From Fidelibacterota bacterium (GTDB taxonomy: Bacteria > Fidelibacterota > UBA2242 > JAFGTP01), in assembly GCA_029939785.1 (NCBI GenBank), contig JAOZSG010000091.1, forward strand, positions 718-10,850: DNA of 10,133 bases. Reading direction: 5' to 3'. The position numbers and the translations under genes are program-made. Shown piece by piece: positions 1 through 6,498 of this stretch. Every line of letters starts with the position of its first letter. Positions within the stretch are counted from its first letter, which is position 1. Below the pieces are notes generated by a model that was given only the letters and a program-made list of their open reading frames with translations, had not been told where the DNA came from and ran no database searches.

Positions 1-395
1 TAGTAGATGCTTTAACAGAGCGAGGTATAAAAGTCAAACCTTTTAATTTAACAACTACTGATATTGGGGTATTGGCGATTGCACTTGTTGATGCTGCAAG
101 TATTATTGTGGCAACTCCAACTGTACTGAGTGGTGCTCATCCTGTTGCTGTCCAATCAGTATTTCTAACAAATGCATTAAAACCTAAGTTAAAATTTGCA
201 TCTATGATTGGTTCTTATGGCTGGGGAGGCAAGACAGTTGATCAGATAACAGGTCTTTTGAAAAATCTGAAGATTGAGTTTATTCCTGAAGTAAATATTA
301 AAGGACATCCATCAGATAAGGATTTGAATTCTTTGGATGAATTAGCAGATATTTTTTATGAAAAACATAAACAATTAGGCTTAATTGGAGGTTAA
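1..395 (+). CDS. Flavodiiron protein (FprA type), C-terminal flavodoxin domain, 5' truncated
   Basis: The frame is open from the first full codon (position 3) to TAA at 393-395, giving about 130 residues; the N-terminal beta-lactamase-like di-iron domain lies outside the window. What remains looks like the flavodoxin domain of flavodiiron proteins: a strand ending ATPTV, a Ser-Gly-Ala-His-Pro loop, and the GSYGWGGK segment that family members place near the FMN. Flavodiiron proteins are cytosolic enzymes that reduce O2 to water or NO to N2O using electrons from rubredoxin or a similar donor. The protein ends right after the flavodoxin domain, so no rubredoxin module is fused at the C-terminus. 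It heads a run of oxygen-defence genes, which fits an O2-scavenging role. O2 versus NO preference cannot be read from this part. Confidence 0.88.
   Translation, partial: VDALTERGIKVKPFNLTTTDIGVLAIALVDAASIIVATPTVLSGAHPVAVQSVFLTNALKPKLKFASMIGSYGWGGKTVDQITGLLKNLKIEFIPEVNIKGHPSDKDLNSLDELADIFYEKHKQLGLIGG
385..392 (+). promoter_or_regulatory. Ribosome binding site inside the preceding gene
   Basis: The sequence TTGGAGGT ends 4 bases before the ATG at 397. Its GGAGGT core is made by the last two glycine codons (GGA GGT) of the flavodiiron gene. This supports the start at 397 over an earlier in-frame ATG at 385, which would overlap the upstream gene, and suggests translational coupling. Confidence 0.7.
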
Positions 396-396
396 C

Positions 397-867
397 ATGA
401 GTTTATTAAATGCAAGTGAATTATATCAATTTGCTTTACAAATTGAAGAAAATGGAGAAAAATTTTACCGCCAGATGGCATCAAAATTTGATGATTCTGA
501 AGTAGTTAAAATTTTTAATTATCTTGCTGCTGAGGAGGTTAATCACAAAGTTATATTTACTAAACTATTATCAGAATTTGAAGATTACAAACCTGCAGAA
601 AGTTACCCAGGAGAATATTTTGAATATTTAAAAGCCTATTCTGACAACCTGGTTTTTTCTTTTGAAAATTTTGATGATGAAGTCGCAAATATTAAGGATG
701 TAAAAGGAGCTATTCGGTTTGCTCTTGAAAAAGAAGTAGATACTATTGGTTATTTTCAGGAAGTTAAGAATATGGTTCCAGATAGTGAAAAAGACAAAAT
801 AGAAGATATTATCAATGAGGAAAGAAGACATGTAGTAAAATTATTTGAATTAAAGAAAAAATATTAA
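397..867 (+). CDS. Rubrerythrin-family ferritin-like di-iron protein, no rubredoxin domain
   Basis: The product is 156 residues and nearly all helical. It has the di-iron ligand pattern of the rubrerythrin/ferritin-like fold: Glu18 in the first helix, E47-x-x-H50 in the second, Glu111/Glu113 in the third and E142-x-x-H145 in the fourth. Rubrerythrins are cytosolic peroxidases of anaerobes that reduce H2O2 with electrons from rubredoxin. The classical C-terminal CxxC rubredoxin domain is absent and the protein ends KLFELKKKY, so this is the short form whose electrons must come from a separate protein. The start at 397 is chosen because a GGAGGT site precedes it and only one base separates it from the upstream stop. 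Peroxidase activity is inferred; short ferritin-like proteins of this group are often annotated without experimental data. Confidence 0.82.
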   Translation: MSLLNASELYQFALQIEENGEKFYRQMASKFDDSEVVKIFNYLAAEEVNHKVIFTKLLSEFEDYKPAESYPGEYFEYLKAYSDNLVFSFENFDDEVANIKDVKGAIRFALEKEVDTIGYFQEVKNMVPDSEKDKIEDIINEERRHVVKLFELKKKY

Positions 868-886
868 CTTTAAAAGGAGAAGAAAA

Positions 887-1546
887 ATGGAAGAAACAAA
901 AATTAATATGCCATTGTTGGGAGATGACTTTCCCGACTTGAAAGTTCAGACTACTCAGGGACCAATGAATATTCCCGGAGATTTCAAGGGAAAATGGTTT
1001 GTATTGTTTAGTCATCCTGCTGATTTTACACCAGTATGTACAACAGAATTTGTTGCCTTTCAAACCAGATATGATGAATTCAAAAAATTGAATTGTGATC
1101 TGATTGGAATGTCAATCGATCAGGTTTTTTCCCATATCAAATGGATTGACTGGATAAAGGACAATTTGGATGTTGATATAAAATTTCCAATAATTGCCGG
1201 AAATGATTCTGTTGCAATGAAGTTAGGAATGCTGCATCCGGGAAAAGGAACAAATACTGTGCGTGCTGTATTTATAGTTGACCCAAAAGGCAAAACCCGT
1301 GTAGTTATATATTATCCACAAGAAATCGGAAGAAATTTTGATGAAATATTACGAGCAGTCAAAGCACTTCAAACAGTTGATAAAAATGGTGTTGCTACTC
1401 CGGCTGATTGGCCAAATAATGAACTCATTGGTGATAATGTTATAATACCACCGGCTTCAAATGTAAAAACAGCCAAAGAAAGAAAAGAAAAGTCAAAAGA
1501 TTATGAATGTTATGATTGGTGGTTTTGTCATAAAAACTTAAAATAA
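887..1546 (+). CDS. Peroxiredoxin, Prx6/AhpC-TSA type
   Basis: This thiol peroxidase is 219 residues, the usual length for the long Prx6-like peroxiredoxins of anaerobes and archaea, and is predicted to reduce H2O2 and organic hydroperoxides in the cytosol. The peroxidatic cysteine is Cys51 in HPADFTPVCTTE, the family signature with the Pro, Thr and Cys all in place. The C-terminal extension, with a Pro-rich stretch (around 188-190) and the tail ECYDWWFCHK carrying Cys208 and Cys214, is typical of this subgroup, where the tail cysteines can act in resolution. An AGGAG site lies 7 bases before the ATG. It follows the rubrerythrin-like gene by 19 bases, consistent with one transcript. The reductant is not encoded nearby: no AhpF or thioredoxin reductase is in the window. 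Confidence 0.93.
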   Translation: MEETKINMPLLGDDFPDLKVQTTQGPMNIPGDFKGKWFVLFSHPADFTPVCTTEFVAFQTRYDEFKKLNCDLIGMSIDQVFSHIKWIDWIKDNLDVDIKFPIIAGNDSVAMKLGMLHPGKGTNTVRAVFIVDPKGKTRVVIYYPQEIGRNFDEILRAVKALQTVDKNGVATPADWPNNELIGDNVIIPPASNVKTAKERKEKSKDYECYDWWFCHKNLK

Positions 1547-1556
1547 AGGTATTATT

Positions 1557-1931
1557 ATGGAAAAAAGAAATGAAGTTTATAGATGTGAAGCATGTGGAAA
1601 TATTGTTGAAATATTACATCCTGCCGGAAGTTTAGTGTGTTGCAATCGTCCTATGATTTTACTCGATCCTCAAACTAAAGATTCTTCTACAGAAAAACAT
1701 GTTCCTTATATTATTAAAGAAAATGAAAAAATAACTGTAAAAGTAGGCGAGAATGCAGCTCATCCAATGGAAGAAAAACATTATATCCAATGGATTGAAA
1801 TATTAGCAGATGATAAAATTTATCGTCAATATTTAAATCCTGGAGATAAACCCGAAGCTGTATTTTACATAAAAGCAAACAATATAACTGCAAGAGAATA
1901 TTGTAATATTCATGGTCATTGGAAAAGTTAA
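1557..1931 (+). CDS. dfx: Desulfoferrodoxin, two-iron superoxide reductase
   Basis: This 124-residue protein reduces superoxide to H2O2 without making O2, the standard superoxide defence of anaerobes. The N-terminal desulforedoxin-like domain has Cys10, Cys13, Cys28 and Cys29 for the FeS4 centre I. The catalytic centre II ligands are also visible: His48, His69, His75, Cys116 and His119, with the Glu46-Lys47-His48 segment that supplies the family's catalytic lysine. All nine metal ligands are present, so this is a complete 2Fe-SOR rather than a neelaredoxin. The AAAGGT site at 1545-1550 supports the ATG at 1557. It begins 10 bases after the peroxiredoxin, which is well placed to destroy the peroxide produced here. 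Confidence 0.96.
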   Translation: MEKRNEVYRCEACGNIVEILHPAGSLVCCNRPMILLDPQTKDSSTEKHVPYIIKENEKITVKVGENAAHPMEEKHYIQWIEILADDKIYRQYLNPGDKPEAVFYIKANNITAREYCNIHGHWKS

Positions 1932-1957
1932 ACAAACAAAAGAATAGGAAAGTATTA

Positions 1958-2461
1958 ATGATTAGTAAAAAAATGGAAGATGCATTTAACAAACAAATAA
2001 ATGAAGAATTATATTCAGCATATTTATATCAGTCTTTATCAGCATTTGCCACTAGAATTGGTTTGGAAGGATTTGCAAATTGGTTTCAAATTCAGGTACA
2101 GGAAGAGATTAGCCATTCACAGAAATTTTATAGTTTCATTAGTGAGCGTGGTGGAAAAATTAAATTTTTACAGATAAACGAACCACCGGCAGAATTTGGA
2201 TCACCGCTAGAATTGTTTGAGTTAACATTAGAACACGAACAGCATATTACTAAATGTATCAATAATCTGATGAATTTGGCAGTAGATGAGAAAGATCATG
2301 CCAGTCAGATTTTTTTACAATGGTATATTACTGAACAGGTAGAAGAAGAAAATAATGTAAAAACTATACTGGATAAATTAAAATTGGTTGGTAAAGAAGG
2401 ACATGGGTTATTTATGATTGATAAGGATTTGTCAACCAGAGTTTTTACTCCACCGGCATAA
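1958..2461 (+). CDS. ftn: Non-haem bacterial ferritin (FtnA type)
   Basis: The product is 167 residues from the ATG at 1958. A longer frame from 1919 would overlap the end of the desulfoferrodoxin gene and add a Lys/Asn-rich tail foreign to the family; AGGAAAG just upstream also supports 1958. Ferroxidase residues fall at the same numbers as in E. coli FtnA: Glu17, Glu50, His53 and Glu94 for the A and B sites, and Gln127 and Glu130 near site C. Ferritins form 24-subunit cages that oxidise Fe2+ and store it as mineral. No Met haem ligand of bacterioferritin is evident. Next to the superoxide reductase and peroxiredoxin, its probable job is to keep free iron low during oxygen exposure. It ends the first tight gene cluster. 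Confidence 0.93.
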   Translation: MISKKMEDAFNKQINEELYSAYLYQSLSAFATRIGLEGFANWFQIQVQEEISHSQKFYSFISERGGKIKFLQINEPPAEFGSPLELFELTLEHEQHITKCINNLMNLAVDEKDHASQIFLQWYITEQVEEENNVKTILDKLKLVGKEGHGLFMIDKDLSTRVFTPPA

Positions 2462-2524
2462 AGTTGAATTAGTTTCATTTACGAAACAGAGTGAAGTTAG
2501 AACATAAAAAGAGGAGAAATTATT

Positions 2525-2785
2525 ATGACTAAAGATTTTTTGTTAATTGTTGTAAATAAAAGAAAAAAAGAGGCAATTACAGTTCAAAAGGTTTTAACTG
2601 AATGGGGCTGTTTCATTAAAACCAGATTAGGTTTGCATGAAGAATGTTTAGATAATTGTTCAGAAGTTGGAACAATCATTTTGGAAGTTGTTGGTGACAA
2701 AGAAAAACATTTAGAGCTAGAGAGAAAATTAAATTTATTATCTGGTGTCACAGCAAGATTAGTTATTTTGAATGTAGAAGACTAA
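2525..2785 (+). CDS. TM1266-family small protein, putative [FeFe]-hydrogenase system regulator
   Basis: This 86-residue protein has the pattern of the TM1266 family, a small ACT/NikR-C-like alpha-beta fold: a first strand, the segment VQKVLTEWGCFIKTRLGLHE (20-39), a second strand IILEVVGD (51-58), a helix and the end GVTARLVIL. The family is named for its frequent presence near [FeFe]-hydrogenase and Hyd maturation genes in Thermotoga and Clostridia; its molecular function is unsettled. Cysteines at 29, 41 and 45 might bind metal or sense redox, which is only a guess. A GAGGAG site at 2511-2516 fixes the start. It lies 63 bases after the ferritin gene and 18 bases before a radical SAM gene. 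No hydrogenase gene is in the window, so its partner is unknown. Confidence 0.72.
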   Translation: MTKDFLLIVVNKRKKEAITVQKVLTEWGCFIKTRLGLHEECLDNCSEVGTIILEVVGDKEKHLELERKLNLLSGVTARLVILNVED

Positions 2786-2803
2786 ATATATTAAATAAAT
2801 ATA

Positions 2804-4075
2804 ATGACTAATTGTGAAAAAGGTTTTTTTGTTAATCTCCATGCTCCTTATGATCTTGTCTATATAAAACTTCCTGATTCTGAATATACCTTTGATAAAA
2901 GTGGACGGTTAATGTGGATTATCAAAGATGATGCTAAAATTGAAAGAAATCTGAATAATAAATTTGTTTTAAAAAGTGATATAGGTTTTGATTATCTGTA
3001 TAAAAAAAATCGCGTTTTAAGTTACAATGAATCCTGGGAATTATACAAAAACATATTGCATGAGATCCAATTCATTCTCAATACAATGAAATCTGAACCA
3101 CATTGCAGTAAAAACTGTGATGTCTATAAACATGAAAAAGATATTATTCCTTTTCTTGAAAAAATTATTAGTTATGATTTTGAGGCATTACTCCGTGATG
3201 AGCAAAATTTTAATTCAATTTATTCTCCAATTGAGATATTCCCGTCAGATATTCCCCATCCAATAATTGTACAACTAACACAAGGATGTTCATATAATAA
3301 ATGTACCTTTTGTTATTTTTATAAAAACAGATGTTTTAAAATTAAAAATCTGGAGGAGTTACAACGTCATATTTTTGAAATAAAGGAATTTTTAGGAGAT
3401 TCAATTTTTAATAAACGGTCAATTTTTCTTGGTGATGCAAATGCATTAACGATAGAGTATTCTTTATTAATTAGCATGTTAGATATTGTAAGGAAAGAGT
3501 TTCCAATAGTACAAAATTATTACAATGAAAATAGATTTATATTACAAAAAAACAAGTCCAATAAAACAAGATTTGATGGTATATATTCTTTTATTGATGC
3601 AATGGATGATAGAAAATTAACATTGAATCAATTTAAAGAACTAAAAAAAAGAAATCTTGAAAAGATATATATTGGCCTTGAATCCGGATCAAATAGAGTA
3701 CTCTCATTCATTAAAAAATGTAATACTGTGGAACAATTAATTAATATTACTCAAACAATTAAGCAGGCTGATATTAAAGTAGGAATTATGATAATTGCTG
3801 GTATTGGTGGTGATAAATATTATAATGAACATGTAAATGAAACAATTAAAGTAATTGAAAAATTGAATCTTAATACAGAAGATACCATAAATTTTTCTCA
3901 TCTTGTATTATCTGACAAAGCATCTTATAAACAAGATATAATTAAAAATGGTATTAAAAAATTGACCTATGATCAGGAACAACATCAGATTGATGAAATA
4001 GTCACCGGACTTAAAATCAGCACAACATATTTTCCGAATATACGTGGATATGAAGTTGAGAATGTAAGATTTTAA
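2804..4075 (+). CDS. Radical SAM protein with CX4CX2C cluster motif (COG1032-like)
   Basis: The product is 423 residues. The radical SAM core starts near residue 154: TQGCSYNKCTFCYF gives Cys162, Cys167 and Cys170 spaced CX4CX2C, not the commoner CX3CX2C. This looks like the uncharacterised COG1032 branch typically reading GCSxNKCTFC, as I recall it. Other core marks are FLGDANAL (209-215, replacing the usual GDGNAL), YIGLESGSNRVL (289-300, the SAM-contacting strand) and IAGIGGD (331-337). An extra Asn/Lys-rich stretch of roughly 25 residues sits near 235-260. The first 150 residues are not a domain I recognise; they contain a cysteine pair, Cys101 and Cys105. No B12-binding domain or SPASM-type cysteine cluster is evident. 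The substrate is unknown. No clear ribosome binding site precedes the ATG; the 18-base gap to the TM1266-like gene suggests co-transcription. Confidence 0.82.
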   Translation: MTNCEKGFFVNLHAPYDLVYIKLPDSEYTFDKSGRLMWIIKDDAKIERNLNNKFVLKSDIGFDYLYKKNRVLSYNESWELYKNILHEIQFILNTMKSEPHCSKNCDVYKHEKDIIPFLEKIISYDFEALLRDEQNFNSIYSPIEIFPSDIPHPIIVQLTQGCSYNKCTFCYFYKNRCFKIKNLEELQRHIFEIKEFLGDSIFNKRSIFLGDANALTIEYSLLISMLDIVRKEFPIVQNYYNENRFILQKNKSNKTRFDGIYSFIDAMDDRKLTLNQFKELKKRNLEKIYIGLESGSNRVLSFIKKCNTVEQLINITQTIKQADIKVGIMIIAGIGGDKYYNEHVNETIKVIEKLNLNTEDTINFSHLVLSDKASYKQDIIKNGIKKLTYDQEQHQIDEIVTGLKISTTYFPNIRGYEVENVRF

Positions 4076-4090
4076 TAATAAGTAGTAGTA

Positions 4091-4999
4091 ATGCAACAGA
4101 TACTAAAAATAATTTTAATATTTATGATATTAATAACTTTATGTAGTAGTGAGGAAAAAATGAATTACAATAAATTAACAACTGAAGAAGAATCAATAAT
4201 AATCCATAAAGGCACAGAGCAACCTTTTTCCGGAATATATGTAAATCATAAAGATAAAGGTGTCTATTCATGCAAAAAATGTGATGCTCCATTATATCTG
4301 TCTGATGATAAATTTGATTCCCGTTGTGGCTGGCCGAGTTTTGATGATGAAATTGAAGGTGCAATAAAAAGGCAGATTGATAAAGATGGAAAGCGAACTG
4401 AAATTCTTTGTGCCAATTGTGATGCACATTTGGGGCATGTATTTACTGGTGAACAATTTACTGACAAAAACATTCGTCACTGTGTAAACTCTATTTCATT
4501 GAATTTTATTCCTGTTTCTGAAAAAACAGTCTATTTTGCTGCCGGATGTTTTTGGGGAGTTGAACATTATTTTAAGCAGGCAACAGGAGTGATTTCTACT
4601 GATGTTGGCTATATGGGTGGGACTAAAAAAGATCCAACTTATCATGAAATTTGCTCTAATAAAACCGGACATGCTGAAGTTGTTAAGGTAGTATTTGATC
4701 AAAAAAAAACAAGTTTTGAAGAATTGGTAAAACTATTTTTTGAAATCCATGATTTTACTCAAATTAACAGACAGGGACCTGATGTTGGTGAACAATATCG
4801 ATCTGAAATTTTTTATAGTGATGAGGAACAGAGAAAAATTGCCCATCAGGTTATACAATTACTAAAAAATAAAGACTATAAAGTTGCAACAGAAATTACA
4901 AAAGCAGAAAAATTCTGGATTGGTGAAGACTATCATCAAGATTATTATCAGAAAAATGGAAAGCAACCTTATTGTCATTTTAGACAAAAGGTTTTTTGA
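4091..4999 (+). CDS. msrBA: Bifunctional peptide-methionine sulfoxide reductase, MsrB-MsrA fusion
   Basis: This 302-residue fusion repairs oxidised methionine. The MsrB half comes first (about 24-141) and reduces the R isomer: zinc cysteines Cys61/Cys64 and Cys107/Cys110, catalytic Cys131 in RHCVNSISL, and probable resolving Cys79 in SRCGWPSF. The MsrA half (about 146-302) reduces the S isomer and has the nucleophile Cys153 in AAGCFWGVE, with Cys188 and Cys295 as candidate recycling cysteines. The longest form starts MQQILKIILIFMILITLCSS, a hydrophobic leader ending near Cys18, like a weak lipoprotein or signal-anchor leader; the Leu before Cys18 is a poor lipobox residue. A second start at 4160 (Met24) has a good ribosome binding site and gives a 279-residue cytosolic enzyme covering both domains. 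Both catalytic halves look intact. Confidence 0.93.
   Translation: MQQILKIILIFMILITLCSSEEKMNYNKLTTEEESIIIHKGTEQPFSGIYVNHKDKGVYSCKKCDAPLYLSDDKFDSRCGWPSFDDEIEGAIKRQIDKDGKRTEILCANCDAHLGHVFTGEQFTDKNIRHCVNSISLNFIPVSEKTVYFAAGCFWGVEHYFKQATGVISTDVGYMGGTKKDPTYHEICSNKTGHAEVVKVVFDQKKTSFEELVKLFFEIHDFTQINRQGPDVGEQYRSEIFYSDEEQRKIAHQVIQLLKNKDYKVATEITKAEKFWIGEDYHQDYYQKNGKQPYCHFRQKVF
4151..4162 (+). promoter_or_regulatory. Ribosome binding site and alternative start for MsrBA
   Basis: GAGGA at 4151-4155 stands 4 bases before an in-frame ATG at 4160 (Met24 of the long form). The ATG at 4091 has no purine-rich site, only TAG/TAA-like repeats. The internal start may be the main or only start, or both may be used to place the enzyme in two compartments. 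Confidence 0.5.
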
Positions 5000-5008
5000 A
5001 CAACCTTT
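4987..5008 (+). terminator. Stem-loop across the msrBA stop codon, possible weak terminator
   Basis: AAAGGTT (4987-4993) and AACCTTT (5002-5008) can form a 7-bp stem with an 8-base loop that contains the TGA stop. No clear T-run follows, so it is at best a weak terminator or an mRNA 3'-end stabiliser. A further ACCTT lies at 5011-5015. Confidence 0.3.
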
Positions 5009-5020
5009 GAACCTTATAGA

Positions 5021-5073
5021 AAGATTAAATGGAAGATAGGCGGAATAATTAATGACTATTACATTATTGTTTG
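5021..5073 (+). repeat. 53-bp intergenic repeat, copy A
   Basis: This stretch matches 7845-7897 at 48 of 53 positions with no gaps, in the same orientation. It begins 22 bases after the msrBA stop. To its left, GAACCTT followed by an A-rich stretch resembles a decayed form of the left arm beside copy B. To its right, similarity ends and no matching right arm is seen. It contains ATG at 5052-5054, the apparent start of the following ORF, whereas copy B reads ATA at that place. Confidence 0.85.
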
Positions 5074-5447
5074 AATTACCTGTAATGCGTCCGCTTCTTT
5101 TTGCACTAGCATTTGAAATGTTACAATTTGAACCTCAAATTTCTATTGAATTTAATAAAAATATTAACAAAAAATATTCTCTGGTTGTTGCACCGGGTAT
5201 GGGAATTAGTTTACATTATGGACCAGATTATAAATCTGATTTGGATAATAGAGGAAAATCTTTTTTTGCGACAGGTCCATTAGTCAGTGGATTAATAGGT
5301 ATTTCTTCCAAAGGGAAATATGATAATAATAGAATAATAGGAATAAGAGTATTTTATACTTCTCTTTTTTCTGATAAGACTTCTTTATCTCCAGGTACTG
5401 TTTTTGGAGCAACTTTAGAAAGTTATTTTCAATTTAAATGGATATAA
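5052..5447 (+). pseudogene. Short barrel-like ORF, possible truncated outer-membrane protein
   Basis: The frame is 131 codons with an in-frame TAA at 5046-5048, so it cannot extend upstream. The first ATG lies inside repeat copy A and has no good ribosome binding site; Met12 (5085) is the next start and gives MRPLLFALAFEML, a short hydrophobic leader with one arginine. The rest alternates polar and hydrophobic residues with many Gly, Ser and Tyr (for example SLVVAPGMGISLHYG) and ends in the aromatic strand YFQFKWI, as outer-membrane beta-barrel proteins often do. It holds only about four to six strands, too few for a usual barrel. I read it as the 3' end of a barrel gene that lost its front when the repeat-bearing sequence was joined, or as a small hypothetical protein. 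No family recognised. If it is not a gene, 5000-5488 holds only repeat copy A and no other coding signal. Confidence 0.45.
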
Positions 5448-5488
5448 ATTTGATAGTTTCATAAAAAGTCAAAACTAATGAGGATAAA

Positions 5489-6400
5489 TTGACACACAAG
5501 CATCATCACAATCATGAATTTGAATCATCCACAAGCACTCGGATGTTTATTACTATGACAATGAATTTTGTCATTACTATTGCTGAAATTATTGGCGGAA
5601 TTGTATCAGGCAGTTTGTCATTAATCTCTGATGCATTGCATAATTTTACAGATGGAATTGCAATAATTATCAGTTATATCGCATTAAAATTGAGTCAGGT
5701 TAGGAATTCACCACAACATACGTTCGGATTAAAAAGAGCCGAAATATTTGCAGCAGTGATTAATTCCACTGTACTTTTACTTATCTCAATATTTTTATTT
5801 TATGAAGCTGTTCATAGATTTATTGTTCCCGAGCCAATCAAAGGTAAACTAATGATTATTGTTGCCTCAATCGGATTGATCGCAAATGTTACAGGTACAC
5901 TTCTATTAAAAAGAGATGCTCATAAAAGCATAAATATAAGATCTGCATATCTGCATTTATTGATTGATTCATTATCTTCTGTAACTGTAATAATTGGTGG
6001 AATTTTAATTACGCTTTTTAATATTGTTTGGATAGATCCGATTTTGACAATTTTAATTGGACTATATGTGCTGAAGGAAAGTCTTTCTATATTACGTGAG
6101 TCTTCACATATTTTATTGGAGGGGACACCACCTAAAATTGATTTGGGGAAACTTAAGCAAAAAGTGGAAAATATTTCGGGAATTATAGATATCCATCATA
6201 TTCATATCTGGAAAATCGGTGAAAAAGACATTCACTTTGAAGCACATCTAAATGTGGAAGATATGATGATTAGTAATACCACAACAATTATCCATTCAAT
6301 AGAACATATTTTATTGGAAGAATTTAAAATTACTCATGTCACATTACAGTTTGAATGTGATGTTTGTGATAATAAAAGTCTTATCCATAATAATGAATGA
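5489..6400 (+). CDS. Cation diffusion facilitator, zinc-type efflux transporter (CzcD/ZitB-like)
   Basis: This 303-residue inner-membrane protein exchanges protons for divalent metal, most likely Zn2+, moving it out of the cytoplasm. Six membrane segments are visible at about 20-40, 42-66, 84-106, 120-140, 152-178 and 182-198. The transport site matches zinc members: Asp48, His51 and Asp55 in SDALHNFTD of helix 2, and His156/Asp160 in HLLID of helix 5. The N-terminus is His-rich (THKHHHNHE). The cytosolic domain from about 205 has HHIHIW (236-241) and His253 and ends in a CxxC (Cys290, Cys293), all likely metal contacts. The start is TTG at 5489 with TGAGGA just upstream; no ATG would keep the His-rich leader. 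It precedes a peroxiredoxin and a ZIP importer, so influx and efflux genes lie close together. Confidence 0.93.
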   Translation: MTHKHHHNHEFESSTSTRMFITMTMNFVITIAEIIGGIVSGSLSLISDALHNFTDGIAIIISYIALKLSQVRNSPQHTFGLKRAEIFAAVINSTVLLLISIFLFYEAVHRFIVPEPIKGKLMIIVASIGLIANVTGTLLLKRDAHKSINIRSAYLHLLIDSLSSVTVIIGGILITLFNIVWIDPILTILIGLYVLKESLSILRESSHILLEGTPPKIDLGKLKQKVENISGIIDIHHIHIWKIGEKDIHFEAHLNVEDMMISNTTTIIHSIEHILLEEFKITHVTLQFECDVCDNKSLIHNNE

Positions 6401-6417
6401 CTTTGTTTATTTATCAG

Positions 6418-6477
6418 CGAATTACGCTAATCGATACGAATTACAAATTATAACTATGTTTTTATATGGTTATAATT
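6418..6477 (+). promoter_or_regulatory. Candidate promoter/operator region before bcp
   Basis: Two exact copies of CGAATTAC lie at 6418-6425 and 6437-6444, 19 bases apart start to start (nearly two helical turns). They are followed by a 12-bp inverted repeat (6446-6457 with 6466-6477, one G-T pair, 8-base loop). A TATAAT is found at 6471-6476, within the right arm, with TTATAA 17 bases upstream as a poor -35 match. The gap 6401-6498 is the longest clean spacer inside this gene block, so a promoter for bcp is plausible. No regulator box recognised. Confidence 0.4.
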
Positions 6478-6498
6478 AAAAAATAAAAAGGAGTTAAA

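Noticed and set aside
628..1063. Antisense frames over the rubrerythrin-like and peroxiredoxin genes (and similar minus-strand frames at 1714-1992, 3908-4702, 8095-8337 and 9614-9903)
   Set aside because: They lie largely opposite well-supported genes, have low-complexity Phe/Ile/Asn/Lys compositions typical of AT-rich antisense frames, and show no recognisable domains.
1919..1957. Upstream ATG at 1919 as the ferritin start
   Set aside because: It overlaps the end of the desulfoferrodoxin gene and adds 13 residues not seen in ferritins; the start at 1958 has a ribosome binding site and puts the ferroxidase residues at FtnA numbering.
2472..2487. GTTTC/GAAAC inverted repeat between ferritin and the TM1266-like gene
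   Set aside because: The stem is only 5 bp with no T-run after it. It is too weak to call a terminator or operator.
4701..4709. Run of nine A residues within the MsrA domain, a possible slippage or frameshift site
   Set aside because: The frame continues normally with clear MsrA sequence on both sides, and such runs are expected at this base composition.
5075..5086. ATTACCTGTAAT palindrome at the end of repeat copy A, as a regulator site
   Set aside because: The half-sites are only 5 bp, it occurs once, and it lies within or at the start of the doubtful ORF. It is likely chance in AT-rich sequence.
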